Shown here piece after piece: positions 11,821-22,852 of a stretch of DNA of 64,000 nucleotides (positions are counted from its first letter, which is position 1; each line of letters opens with the position of its first letter). Below the pieces are notes generated by a model that worked only from the letters and a program-made list of their open reading frames with translations, had not been told where the DNA came from and made no database searches. Location: assembly GCA_013398275.1 (NCBI GenBank), contig VZSE01008344.1, positions 433,105 to 497,104 on the forward strand, read 5' to 3'. Origin of the DNA: Promerops cafer. Lineage: Eukaryota > Chordata > Aves > Passeriformes > Nectariniidae. Both the position numbers and the translations under genes were made by a program.

Positions 11821-14800
11821 TACTATAAAACTATTCTACTTCTATAAAACAAGAACAGCAGCCAAATGTTCATCTTGCCACTCATGGGTGTATTTATCAG
11901 GCTCTCAAAAAAGCGTCACTTACTGTGACTTAGATTTTACATTTTTTTGATTAAAGCTGTCTCTTGCATATTGGATGAACTCCTTCATCCCTTGCAACTT
12001 CAGTAAGTGGGAGAGAGTGCAAGCAGCACTGGCTGCAGTGTTAAAGATGCTTGTAGCAGATAAAAAAATTAATCCTGAGGCAAAGTATGAAAGGCTGAAA
12101 ACGGGAAAATAAAGGACTGGACTGAATACCATAAACTAAGAAAGCAAATATATATTTAAGAGAGATTGCTGTAATTCCTGTTTTCTGGAAGTCTCCTTCT
12201 GTCATGTATCTCTGTGTTTCATCTCCCACTGCTGTGTGATCTGTTTGTCCTCTGGGAGGTTTTTGTGGCTGGTATATATTACAAACTAAGATCTCTTAAA
12301 AACATCTAGTAGTCTGGAATATTTGTTTTTACTCAATGTTTATGCTATTGTTTTATTCTCTGGATACTCTTACTTGCACTTGGTAGAATTGCTAAAGTTT
12401 GCACAACATGGAATTTACCTCTTGCCACTGTATCATGATGTGCTATGAACCTTTTAGTTACAGCTCCTGATTTTTTGTTTCACTCAAACATTAAAAAAAT
12501 ATGGCTTTAGTCCTGTTTTATTAAGCTGGAATCTGGTATTCAGCCTTGTCCAAAATAAGTAACTGGAGAAGAGGGCCAAACCAACTCTTCATAAAATTAC
12601 TGAATTAGGTCTTTCAGTTGATCAGTTCCTGTATTTTTTAAATTTTATTTTATTTTTTATTTTTTGCAAAACCCAGCCCTCTGAGGCAGTTGGCACCTAC
12701 TAAAGCAGTAAGGAAACACTGGGCAAACTTTCTGCCATAAACATCTTTGCTAGGTGGTATTTTCCTGCAAGTCAGAGGAACCAAGAAACTTGACCTAAAA
12801 GTGGGCATTCTGTACCCTGGAAAGATACAACTCATCTTAAAAAGTGTGTTCTACAATACTTTCCTCAGCCAAACCCCTGACTGAGGAGGTTCCTTGCACG
12901 TAACTAGAGGTGTCCTTACAGACAAGCAGCTGGGACATAATCAAGGTTTTTTTTTTCCTCTCTGACAATGCTTTGAGCAGATTCAGAGATGACAGAGCAA
13001 AGCTGAGGCATCCCAGCACACATGCAAGGTTACCAATTACATGGAATTGGCCTTTTAGTTGAATGATTTAAAAATGAGGACTTTCAGTGGTATAAATGTC
13101 GTCCATTTGGGAAAGTTAAAGCCTGTGCATCCTGTATTATTACCTGCAGGGAAACTCCCATAAATTTTTTATCTTGTGGGGAAAAAACTGTTGAAATCAG
13201 TTCAGCCAGGAGAAACCAGTGATTCTGGGGAAATACTTTGTGCAAAGCAATTGAAAGAATTCAGAAACTATTTTTTGATAAATCAAATACTTTTTTTTTC
13301 CCTGAAAAATACAGCCTTTATATATAGAAGCATATAAAAATTCACTTAACTATATTTCAAGCTTTGCAAGAGACCTTAGTGGCCTCTGAGGGGAATGAGT
13401 CTTTAACAGGATTTAATCAGCAAAATTCAGGTTCTCTGAGCTCTAGGAATCATCTGCAATTCTTTTCCCCCCACAGAATCAGGTGTGTCTGATGGTAAGA
13501 TGGGTAGTTCTGCTTCCCTAAGTAAAATACACTAGAATCTTTATGCTGAAGGCCAAACCTTAATAAATCTGCAAACGAATTCCTTACTCTAGTATCTTAA
13601 TTGCTTATTCTTCTGTTTTATTTTCCAGTCAACCATATTCAGATAAAAACCTACCTCCAGTTCTAGTAAGGGCTAAAAGGAACATTAAATGCCAGGCTGA
13701 AGTCTATGTGGAGATTGCTATGGACTGCTTCTGACAGCAAACTGGTGCCTTTCCCAGTAAATTTCAAGTAACTAGCTAGTTCAGGTGCTCAAGTCACCTC
13801 ATCTTAGAATATTTGATCTCCAAAATTAAATACACTCAGTGACAAGAAAATGAAGTGTTATTTGATCACAATGCTTTAAAGTGTATGATTTCAAAGCAGA
13901 CAGGCCTACCCTCAATTACTGTCCTTCTGAACTTTCTTACAGTTCCCTCCTACTATCAGATTAAGCTGTTTTAATGTGTGTTCTTTCTATTTATTTAAAT
14001 GGAGCTTTATTGTAGAGACCTGGTTTCTAATAGTGTCTAGGAGTCATCTCAAATATTTTGTTGTGTAATGCTAGAAAAATGAAGAAGGTCATGAACATAA
14101 ATTTCAGTGGTTTGGTTCTAATTTTGCTCAACAAATAGCCCTTTTGGAAACTGGTGTCTTTGCTGTGATGTTGTAGGCACAAAGATATTTTCTGGTTTAA
14201 TCTAAACCCTATTGGAGGACCCAGGCTCTGAGACACACGGGAGGGGATGAGGATCAGACCTGACAACAGATGCTGTTGCTGTCCCCAGCCATTTGCTCCA
14301 TTGTTTTGATGAATGTTGCTGGCCCCGAGGCAGGGATGTCTGCTCAGCTCATGAACCAGGTCCTGAAGAGCAGCAGTTTTCAGTCTGGTAGTGTGGTAAT
14401 GAACTTCTGCTCTGGTTTGCCTTGCTATGGTGGGCTACAGGCACCACCTGAGGTGATGTGAGAGGATTTGCAAGTGGACCAGATGGGGTGTCTCTGGCAC
14501 AGAGGTGGGATGTGCAGGAAGGTGGCTGCAAACTTAGCACCCCAGTTCTGGTCTGTTGCTGCAATTTTTTCAGAATTTAAAGGGGTTGTAAAGCAACTGA
14601 TGAGGTTACAGTTAACTACTTCAGAGGAAAAAAAAAAAGTGATGTAACTACTTCTGTCCTTTATGAAGAAAGGAAGAACAGGACAGCCTTTGCAACTTAC
14701 TAAATTTACTCTTCCACTGGAAGACAGACTAGCACCTGGAACCTGTGCAGCCTACAAGATTTTTAGCTTTCTTAACAAAAATCCAAAATTTTTTACAGCT

Positions 14801-16146
14801 GCAGCTGTTGATAAGAAAGTACATTATGAATTGGTGTGTATTGTATTGAATGTCTCATTGCAATCATACAATTAGCCTAGTTAATTACCTGAAGCTTCCA
14901 AAACTGGTTTGAAATTGAAGAAACAGTTTCCCCAAATACTTTATTAAAATAGTTTTGATCTCCATTGACAAAAATATGTGAAGGTAGTATGCAATGATGA
15001 GTTCATGTATATCTGTAAAGGAGAGGACTAAGTGGACCACAAGAGTACACCTTAAATAGGGCATCATCTTCTGAAACTTACTGGAAAAGCCCTGAACTTG
15101 CCCAGAACCTTTCTGAGTGCTTTGTGTCAGAGAGTAGAACTTAAATGCAGGAGAAAAGGGGACTGCCAGCTGCTGCTGAACCTACCCTCTTACATGCATT
15201 TTGAAGGTTTAGAAGGTACCCCACTGGAGGAAGGACAAGAAGGTGCAGAGGTCCCATGTCCTGTGCCATGGAGTAGGACAGGCTCAGAAAAACAATCAGC
15301 ATGTGCTGAACTTCTGCCCTTAATACAGCTGAAACCAATCATGCAGTCACCTGACTTCCTTTGCCCTTAGACCTGAAGCTGATTTTTAAAACAATATAAA
15401 TGCCATGTTTATAACACGTGCAATGTGTTTCAGTTGGGGTTTATTATGCTTTCATATCAGTTACCTCTTGTAGTACAGCTTAGTTTTCCCCTTCTTATTT
15501 GGATGCTCTTTTTTTTTTTTTAACCAATAGCATTCAAATAATCTGAAATGGTTTTAGTAATATTTTTGGTCCTAAAACTCAATGGGAAATAATACTTAAT
15601 GTAAAAGCAGAGTATGAATTTATTTAGCTATTTTCCTTGTTTGGGAATGACTGATTAAATTAGGTGAAGATAATGTCATTTACATTTGGTTAATTTTCTT
15701 CTTTGTCAGTAATTTTTCTCATTATGTCTTTTCAAAGGCTTGAGTAATTGTGCAAAACACACTTAGAATACAAATCAGACCTATCAGAATAGTCTCATTT
15801 TTAATTGCTGAAGATGATTTAATGAGTACTTTAGCACGCTTTTATTGATTTTATGTGAGCAAACCTGTATTACACTTCTAGCAGTCTAAAATTCTGAACG
15901 TTTTTATTTCACTTCACGTGCACACACACAGAGAAGCCCCTGTAATTTAACATGGGTTTTGCACGGATGTGAAACCTGTAATTTGTTTAGAAGTATTGAT
16001 TAGTATGCCAGTGAATTGCTCTAGGGTGATTCGGTGAGCTGTGGAAGCCAGGCTGGAGACTCTGGATGTCATCCTGTGAGTTGTGTGAAATTTCAGCCCT
16101 CACTGCTGCTAATAACCTTTCCATACGCCATTGAACAGGATTGTTC

Positions 16147-16561
16147 TGTGCGTTTAGTACAGGCGCAGCAGCTCTTTGGTGTTGCAGGCGCTGCCCGTGT
16201 TCAGCCAGCCCCGCCTAGCAGGGATGCTCTTTCCCCGCTCCAGCAGCTCCCCGCCCGGCTGGCTCGCAGCTCCGTGCTGTCCCGAGAGGGAGGAGCGCTC
16301 CGCTGCTGGGTCGTGCCGTGCCGGGTCTCTCCAGAGCTGTCCCCTGCGGGCACCTGCGACACCCAGCGCTGCGGGCGGCGAGCAGCTGCAGCAGGGTCAC
16401 GGGGCCAACCAACGCCGAGGCATGGAGCTGCCCTGTCACTGCAGCAGCGCGGGCTCTCACTCCTGCACCAGGACGATTGTACATGATGAGATGTAAGAGC
16501 CGTCAGGGACACCTGGAGCTGGAAGAGGACGGGGGAAGGGGGCAGCAGTGCAATGGCGCAT
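16147..16561. promoter_or_regulatory. CpG island, candidate promoter
   Basis: About 30 CpG dinucleotides lie in roughly 415 bases by hand count, while flanking sequence is strongly CpG-depleted; the core is clearly GC-rich. GC boxes (CCCCGCC, CCCCGCCC) near 16210 and 16250 and a GGAGCGCTCC palindrome at 16292-16301 are visible. Open frames of 86-150 codons occur on both strands, as expected from GC-rich DNA, and none shows a familiar domain. A splice-donor-like GAT|GTAAGAG lies at about 16493 on the plus strand. In birds such an island normally marks a transcription start or an orphan CpG island; direction cannot be settled here. Confidence 0.7.
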
Positions 16562-18875
16562 TTTTGAGAACAGAGCTCCTTCTCTAACAAATTCTGTACA
16601 AGGCACACAAGAGAGAACCTGGGTGAAATCTGAAAGCTGGCCGTCACTAAAAGCCAAGTATCCTATGAGTTCACTTTCCACTTAGGTTAAATTTTGAGTC
16701 CCACTTGCTCAGACTTCTCAGGCCGACCTGGAGGGGGCGGATCTATCCCCAGGGCAAAAATTGCCAACAAACTGAGAAGGCCAACAGATTTTGGGTTGTG
16801 TAACCTGCAGCAGTATGTATGAGAGATATTCCAGTGTTGTATCCTGCTCTATGACAACAGAAAATAAGATGCAAAGAAGACTTAATTAAATGCCACCTTC
16901 TTCAGCTGGTGCAGGATAGAACATGTGAAGATTAAATGAGATGGATACCTTTTAGTGTCCTCAAATTCAAAAGATTCTACATCATAGTCCAAAATACTGC
17001 ACTGTCCCTGAATATATCATACATGGAAGTGTAATGGACTATCATATGAGGCTGTCTATAAAGCTTAAGTGAGCTAAACATGAGAATATGGGCAGTCTTG
17101 GATCATGTAAGTTCCAGGTTGGTGTGTGGGTGTCAATTAGAGATGTTGCATTAACCTCTTTGCTGTTTGAATTGCTGCACTATCAACTGCACCCTAAAGG
17201 ATTCAGTTGGGAAGTTAATTATGTCAATTTAGTCTCTTGCTTGATCCCCAGTGAGGCTGGCATTCAATGCAGCACTGCAGTACTGGTGCAAATAGAGCTT
17301 TACTGGCCTCTAAAATTGCTTCTGGAACCAAGAGCAGGAGAGAGTTAGCAAAATGTAGGAAAGACTGGGTAGAAATAATAAAAATACTGTCTAAAAAACC
17401 CCAATACCCTTATGAAAGAATGAGATTTACTTAGGTCTACTTATATGTCTGGATTCCATTTAGTATGTAGGAAAGTAGTGTGTAATATTTAATCACTAGA
17501 AAATATGGCAGATATGTTACTACTGTCTTTTCTCCATTGAAAGGAACTTCAGTTTTCTTAACTACACCACTAATCTTTATCAACTCTGTTTCAATTCTAT
17601 TACAGTTACTCCTATTTCAGGCTGTGCCTGGTTCACAAGTTTTAAAGCAGAAGTTTAGCTTTTGTTACTGAAGGTTCTTTGTCACAAACTGTGAAGGTGC
17701 AGAAGCTTCCTCTCTGTAGAGCTAGGTCTCAATTATCTATAATTATCTATAACAAAGGTGCCTCATCTGAATGGCACACTTTAAATATGTATAGTACATT
17801 AGAATACAGATGCATTACACGAAGAAGGGAGTCTGTGTCACGCTGCTGGAAATCATCTGAGCATCACTGATAAGTGAGATGCTCAGCAGCCGCAAGGCCT
17901 CTGTGCAGTGGAGTGTGTTGCTGTTCATTCCTCTCCTTGTTGTTCAAATACTAAAATCTCTACTAGTAAAATATGCTCTACTCATCTCAGTGAATGCATA
18001 ATAAAATCTTTCTTTATGGAGTGTCTTTCTTACAGAGGATAAATTTTGACTTTGTGCTGGTCACACTAGCCGTGAAAGAAAGGTTAGGCAAAATTATACT
18101 GAAGTGGGCAAAATTATACTGAAGTACTGGGCTTGTAGTTTTGATTTGAAAGATGAAGGCAGATCTGCTTATTGGTTATTTTGTTGTACACCAAATGAGA
18201 GTTTGGCAATGAGATACTGGTTTAATTAAATGCAAGCACAAGAATGCTGTTTGACTCCATCAGTACTGTTGCTGTTGTGGAAAGCTGATATGTAGTCCCA
18301 TGTGTACCACGTTTGTGTTACATAAAGTGGCTTGAAGGCATTGGCCTTGGCAAACTGTGCTGTGAGTTGCTTCCAGCCCTTCTTTTCTCTGTGCTTTGTC
18401 CCTCCTGGTATAACCTGTGTCCTGCAGCTGAGAGGAGGCAGTACAAATGGTGCGAGTCTGCAGCCCTTGTGTGGTCCCACTATGGTTTTGTCACCTTTGG
18501 TGCTCACAAAGGACATAATATAGAGAAATCCAGGCCTGGTGAGGTAATGAAGGTGGAGGAAAGTGGAGAGACAGGAGGCACGTGGAGATGCACAGGCATA
18601 AGGTGCCGTGGGGTCTGTAAGAGACTTGGCCATGGTCATGCAAAGAGATGCAACCCCCCAGGCCTGGGCAAAACTGGCTTTAAGAACAAAGCAATAGCTC
18701 CCAACATCCGTGAAGTGTCTCATGTAATAAAACTGGGTGTAATGTGAAGCTGCAAAACTGATAGAGAAAGAATGAGTATTAAAATGTTAGCAAACCTATA
18801 TTAAAAAACCTGCCCTGAGCTCATCCCAGAGAGAGGAAAAGGAAACCATCACCAGGAGCATCTTATTCCCCTCAG
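16562..18875. other. Non-coding stretch downstream of the CpG island
   Basis: No recognisable exon. Between 18226 and 18747 both strands are open for 144-165 codons. Neither frame has a familiar domain, and a double-open patch argues against a simple coding exon. An AATAAA lies at about 18725. A short exact tandem duplication is at 18087-18125 and an 11-base near-tandem repeat of AATTATCTATA is near 17730-17752. Confidence 0.5.
18087..18125. repeat. 20-bp tandem duplication (two copies)
   Basis: GGCAAAATTATACTGAAGT occurs twice with a period of 20 bases and no mismatch. It looks like a recent small tandem duplication, for example by replication slippage. Confidence 0.9.
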
Positions 18876-18976
18876 CCAAGGACTAGTGATGGTGGCAGCT
18901 CTGCAGCCTCATCAAGGCCAGAATGTAACTCCTGGCTGAAGGGCTCAGAGGAGCAGGGCAAGCTAACACCAGAAAG
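18876..18976 (+). other. Candidate internal exon, unrecognised
   Basis: The segment is preceded by a pyrimidine-rich acceptor-like sequence (TTATTCCCCTCAG) and followed by a donor-like AAAG|GTAAAT. One forward frame is open through all 101 bases, about 33 codons, beginning PRTSDGGSS and ending near GKLTPE; the other two frames are closed by stops. It lies about 2.3 kb downstream of the CpG island, so it could be an exon of a transcript starting there, coding or not. I do not recognise the peptide, and borders of this quality arise by chance in tens of kilobases. Confidence 0.2.
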
Positions 18977-21900
18977 GTAAATATTTTTATATGCACACTT
19001 TTCTTCTCATTCTTCCTTCTGTGTTAGTTAATTTCAGCTAATAACATGACTGCTAAATTATCAGCTAGACTGAGAATAACTTCTTGGTTTATATGTCTTT
19101 TTAGATATCAATGAAAGGTGTTCTTCCTGTTTGTCTACAAAGCAAGGTTTAAACACAGTAAGAGTAAGGCCTCATTTCTCAGGGGAGAACCTCCTCTGGA
19201 CGTTTTGAAATCTCTCTGCTTTTGTGCTCAGACGGAAGGCCAGGCTGCAATCCTATGGTTCCATCCTAAAAATCAGATGAATAAGCAATCAGCACTCATG
19301 AATAGTGTGCCAGAACCACGTATCGAGAATAAGAGTAGAGATTCATTACTCAGAGCCTCTGCACAGAGGTATTTTGCAGGAAATCTGCATCATAATGCAT
19401 GACTTCCTATTGGATTTGATTTAATAAAACAAACCAGAGGTTCAGCATTTTTTATAGATTCCATTTTCAGTTATGCTGGATTTATTTCTGTCTAAAAATA
19501 ACATTATTCTGCAGCTGAGCAATAGAGAACATTCTTCCAGTTACTGCAGCATCAGCAGTGCTCTGCCATCTATTTTCTGGCATGTGTGTTGAGATGATCC
19601 CTTTTGTGAATCTAGAGATGTGTCAGTGGCATGGCTGAGAATAGTAGGGATGGAAATGAATCCTAAATCAAGTGCTAGACCCCTCCTTGATTTAAAAACA
19701 CTACTTTGTATTTGGCCAGGTCAAGATCCTGGCACCCTGGCATCAGCTACTTCTGCCTTTGAAACTTTGGCTTCATTTTGAGAAAGTAATTTCCTTTGTT
19801 ATGGTGAGTGAAAAGAAGTGCCAAGAGACAAGCAGACTGCCCACCCCCTCCTCCCCATACTGATATGGACTGAACAGAACCTAAAGAGAGGTTGCTATTT
19901 ATGCTGTGGTTGTCAGACTTGGTTTTGTTAAGTACGAGAATATTTTTGTTATGCAGTAGTGTAGCTTCTGTATATCTGAATGATTTAATGACTGATGGCC
20001 AGGTATCAAGAAGAGCAGGCATGCATACAGAACTGTACCTAGAGCTGGGGATTGTTGGGGTGGTTGCTTTATAACTTGACTCTGATTATTCAAAATCCTA
20101 CGTCGGTTTTGAATTTTGCAGCTGGAATTCAGTCCTAAGCAAAATGCTCTAGTACACTGATGATAAAACTTACTCAGACATCTGCTAGCTCATAGCTCTG
20201 ATGTTGCACATAGAGAGAAAGAAAAATCATTATCAGAGTACTCTCAAATATTTGGTTTGTGCCATATCCCTGGAGAGTGCTAAAAAATCTGGTTGGGAAT
20301 CAGTTGCTGAATCACTACGTTTCTTTAGCCAGTTTACTCAAACATGCTTGACTGGGAATATTATGGATGAAATGGTCTTGTTGAGGAGTAGGCCAGTTGT
20401 GATGGAGTTTCCTGGGAGGGACATCAGAGCGCGGGGTGTGAGAAGTCTCTTGCTGTGTGCGTGAGAGAGCACTGAGTCGGCTGATTTGTGGTCCTCTGTG
20501 AGAACTGAAAAACAACTTTTATTTCTTTTATTCCATAGTTAAACCACTTATTTTATCGAAGTTCTACTGATATGCTCTTGTTATGCCAAAGCAGAATCCA
20601 GCCTAGTCTTTTTAGGGTTGGGCTTTTTTTTTCCCCTGCCAGCTTTACGATTGTATCTCTCAATGCTGTTCCAACAATGTATCAAAAAGGAACCTTCTCT
20701 TTGTAACCTAGTTTGATGACCCAGCTATTATTGTTAGATAAGTCTAATTTTTTTCTCTTTGACTGCATTTTTATGAGGTCTGAAATGCCAATAAGCATTA
20801 AAAAAAAAGTTTTTATTTGAACTTGACAGGGGAAAACCTGAAAAGATATTGAGAGGACCATCTGATTTTTAACAAGTTGAGAATTTCTTGGGGTAGGGGC
20901 TTGTAGCACATCTTGGGGGGGTGGGGGGGAACAAGGGAGGTAGAAAGAAAATAAATCACTGCCTCTATACTATGTTATCTAGGAGTTTTTAATTGTGAGA
21001 GGAGATTAGCATTCTGTGCCAGGGAGAATATGTTCACTATATATAGCAATATACCTCACAGTTTATTGTGTTGATGTGTGTAATGAGCTGAAGCAAACTC
21101 TACTAAAAAAGAGCATAAAAAGAAACTCCTAACATGTTAGATTTCAATCTGCTATTATTTAATGTGCACTTCATTTGGCAGGTTGAAGAAAGGACCTGGT
21201 GATATGGAATTGTAAGAAATGAATAGGTTATTCTGGTGCATGTATTCATCTTGCTTTTAATCAGAAACAATAACCTGGTCCACAGCTTAGCCTGTTGACA
21301 ACAGGTGTAATGCATTTGTGCCTGACACTTGCATTATCTTAAATATTAATATAAATATCAAGGATCATATCTGCAAGTGAAAAGTCAGGAAAGGAGATGG
21401 AGAATAGAATGCAGTACATTTTTAAACAAAAATAGCATTGCTTATGACCTATTAAATATAACTTATTGTATGCATATGCCTCATCTGTAGCCTGTGCATG
21501 AAAAGTGTGGTGGGTAATGTGCTGGTAGAAACACCACTTTGGATTCACAGCAAACTTTGAACAGAAAAATCGATTATTATCATTCAAGAAGCATATGTGC
21601 ATTATACCTTTTCACGAAGCAGTCTGGATTATATTATTCTGAATGACATATAGCAATAGCCTCTCCTCTGCTTTTGCAGCTGCTCTGTTACAGAATGAAA
21701 CATGGAAAGCTTCATCTTGTTTTCTGCTCCTTAGAACTCCCCTGAGGGCTGCTGTGCTTGTATGCCAGTGCCCTTGGTTGCTTTAGGAATCCAGATCAGG
21801 AGGAATGTAACTTCCCGCAGTGGAGAGTTTCTGCACAAAAGGGAATCGTTTAAGGGGAGAAATCTCACTGCCTGTTAACACTTCTTCAAATAGAAATGAT

Positions 21901-22026
21901 ATCAAGGTCACACTAGTGGTTTTCCTGATCTTGCAGCTCCAGGCAAATGGTCACTCTCAGCTCCAGGTGAATTGCTCTGTAAGGTGCTGGAATTGCTCTT
22001 AAAAAAATAGCTTACTTAATGGTCCA
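18977..22026. other. Non-coding stretch
   Basis: No recognisable gene or transposon. Open frames are under 100 codons with no familiar motif. The only distinct structure is the guanine-rich run near 20890-20937, listed separately. Confidence 0.55.
20890..20937 (+). other. Guanine-run cluster, predicted G-quadruplex
   Basis: Two G4 runs separated by TA are followed by G7-T-G7 (20915-20929) and a G3 run at 20935-20937. G7-T-G7 alone can be read as four G-triplets with one-base loops, which fits the usual G-quadruplex rule. No promoter or exon is visible beside it. Confidence 0.7.
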
Positions 22027-22160
22027 GTTAAAAAAACCACCACCACCAAACCGACCAAAAAAACACCCCAATACCCCAAATCTAAACTAACCAACCAACT
22101 AAAAAACAACAAAAACCAAGCAAAACCAACCAAACAAAACAAAAACCAAGAAAAACCTAT
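22027..22160. repeat. A/C-rich low-complexity tract
   Basis: A G-poor run of ACC, CCAAA, CCAACC and CAAAA units resembles the tract at the start of the window. It includes a short (CCA)n segment near 22038. On the minus strand it yields a Phe/Val/Leu-rich open frame that is a composition artefact. Confidence 0.8.
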
Positions 22161-22790
22161 CCCCCCAATTCTTCTTTCTCTCCAAGAAGAGCCTACTAGC
22201 TGTGGAAGTGAGATGGTAGAACCCCATAGAGGTCTTGTCTCCTCCAGACACTATCTCCTTGCCAGGAAGATCTGTGAAGTTTCTTGAAACTTGTGTTGAA
22301 ATACAAATGTTTAATTGACTCAGTGACAAATCATCCAGGGCTGTAAATAAGGAGTCTTGCCCCACACAGATCCTCTGTTGTGTCTCCACCCAGGTGCTCC
22401 ACTAGTCCAGCTGCCATCAGCTCAGCCGTGGTACCCGCTCTGGGGAGATGGCTGTGTTGCTGCTTCCACAAGGAGAGGTGGGTGGGCAGCCTGGGAAGTG
22501 CCTGGTGTATGTTGGGCTGTAAGGTATTTCTCCTGCTCTGGCAGTACAAGAACACAGATGTCATCACTCAGTGCAGAGCTTTCTGTTTGAGGTTTCTTCT
22601 CGCCTCGTGTGATGACCTTTCCTCTCTCTGCCTGGCCAGGGGCCTCTAGAGCTCAGCAGGGAACAACAAGAAATCTCAGGAACTTGCGTGTGATCCCAGT
22701 AGGAATGAGGGGAGCATCCTGCAAAAGAGAGACTTGGAAAGTATTTTTAAAATTTCATAATATTTTGTTTTAAGCGAACCTTGTACGCTG
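22161..22790. other. Non-coding, locally GC-richer stretch
   Basis: Between about 22350 and 22650 both strands carry open frames of 77-89 codons. No known domain is visible and the frames overlap one another, so they are treated as composition effects. An acceptor-like TCTCCACCCAG lies near 22384-22394, without a convincing partner donor. Confidence 0.45.
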
Positions 22791-22852
22791 TAGAATCATA
22801 AAATCATTTTAGATTGGAAAGACCTCTAAGTTCGAGCCCTACCATTATGCCA
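22791..22852 (-). mobile_element. CR1 LINE fragment, 3' end
   Basis: The sequence opens with AGAATCATAAAATCATTTTAG and continues with TTGGAAAGACCTCTAAG, which matches the reversed 3' terminus of avian CR1 elements. The element therefore lies on the minus strand. About 60 bases remain, with clear divergence afterwards, as expected of a 5'-truncated, old CR1 copy. Confidence 0.75.

Larger units (their letters stand above)
7510..16146. other. AT-rich non-coding stretch
   Basis: No recognisable exon, RNA gene or transposon is seen in this 8.6 kb. Open frames are all near or below 115 codons and most have an opposite-strand partner. The notable structures are the perfect palindrome at 8816-8837 and the hairpin at 11796-11820, listed separately. 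A short CA run lies near 15920. Confidence 0.6.

Noticed and set aside
16034..16647. Overlapping frames of 86-150 codons on both strands
   Set aside because: They coincide with the CpG island, where high GC removes stop codons; composition is Ala/Pro/Arg/Ser-rich and no domain is seen.
22099..22389. Minus-strand frame with a Phe/Leu/Val-rich end resembling a membrane segment
   Set aside because: The hydrophobic stretch is the translation of the A/C-rich low-complexity tract, not a real transmembrane helix.
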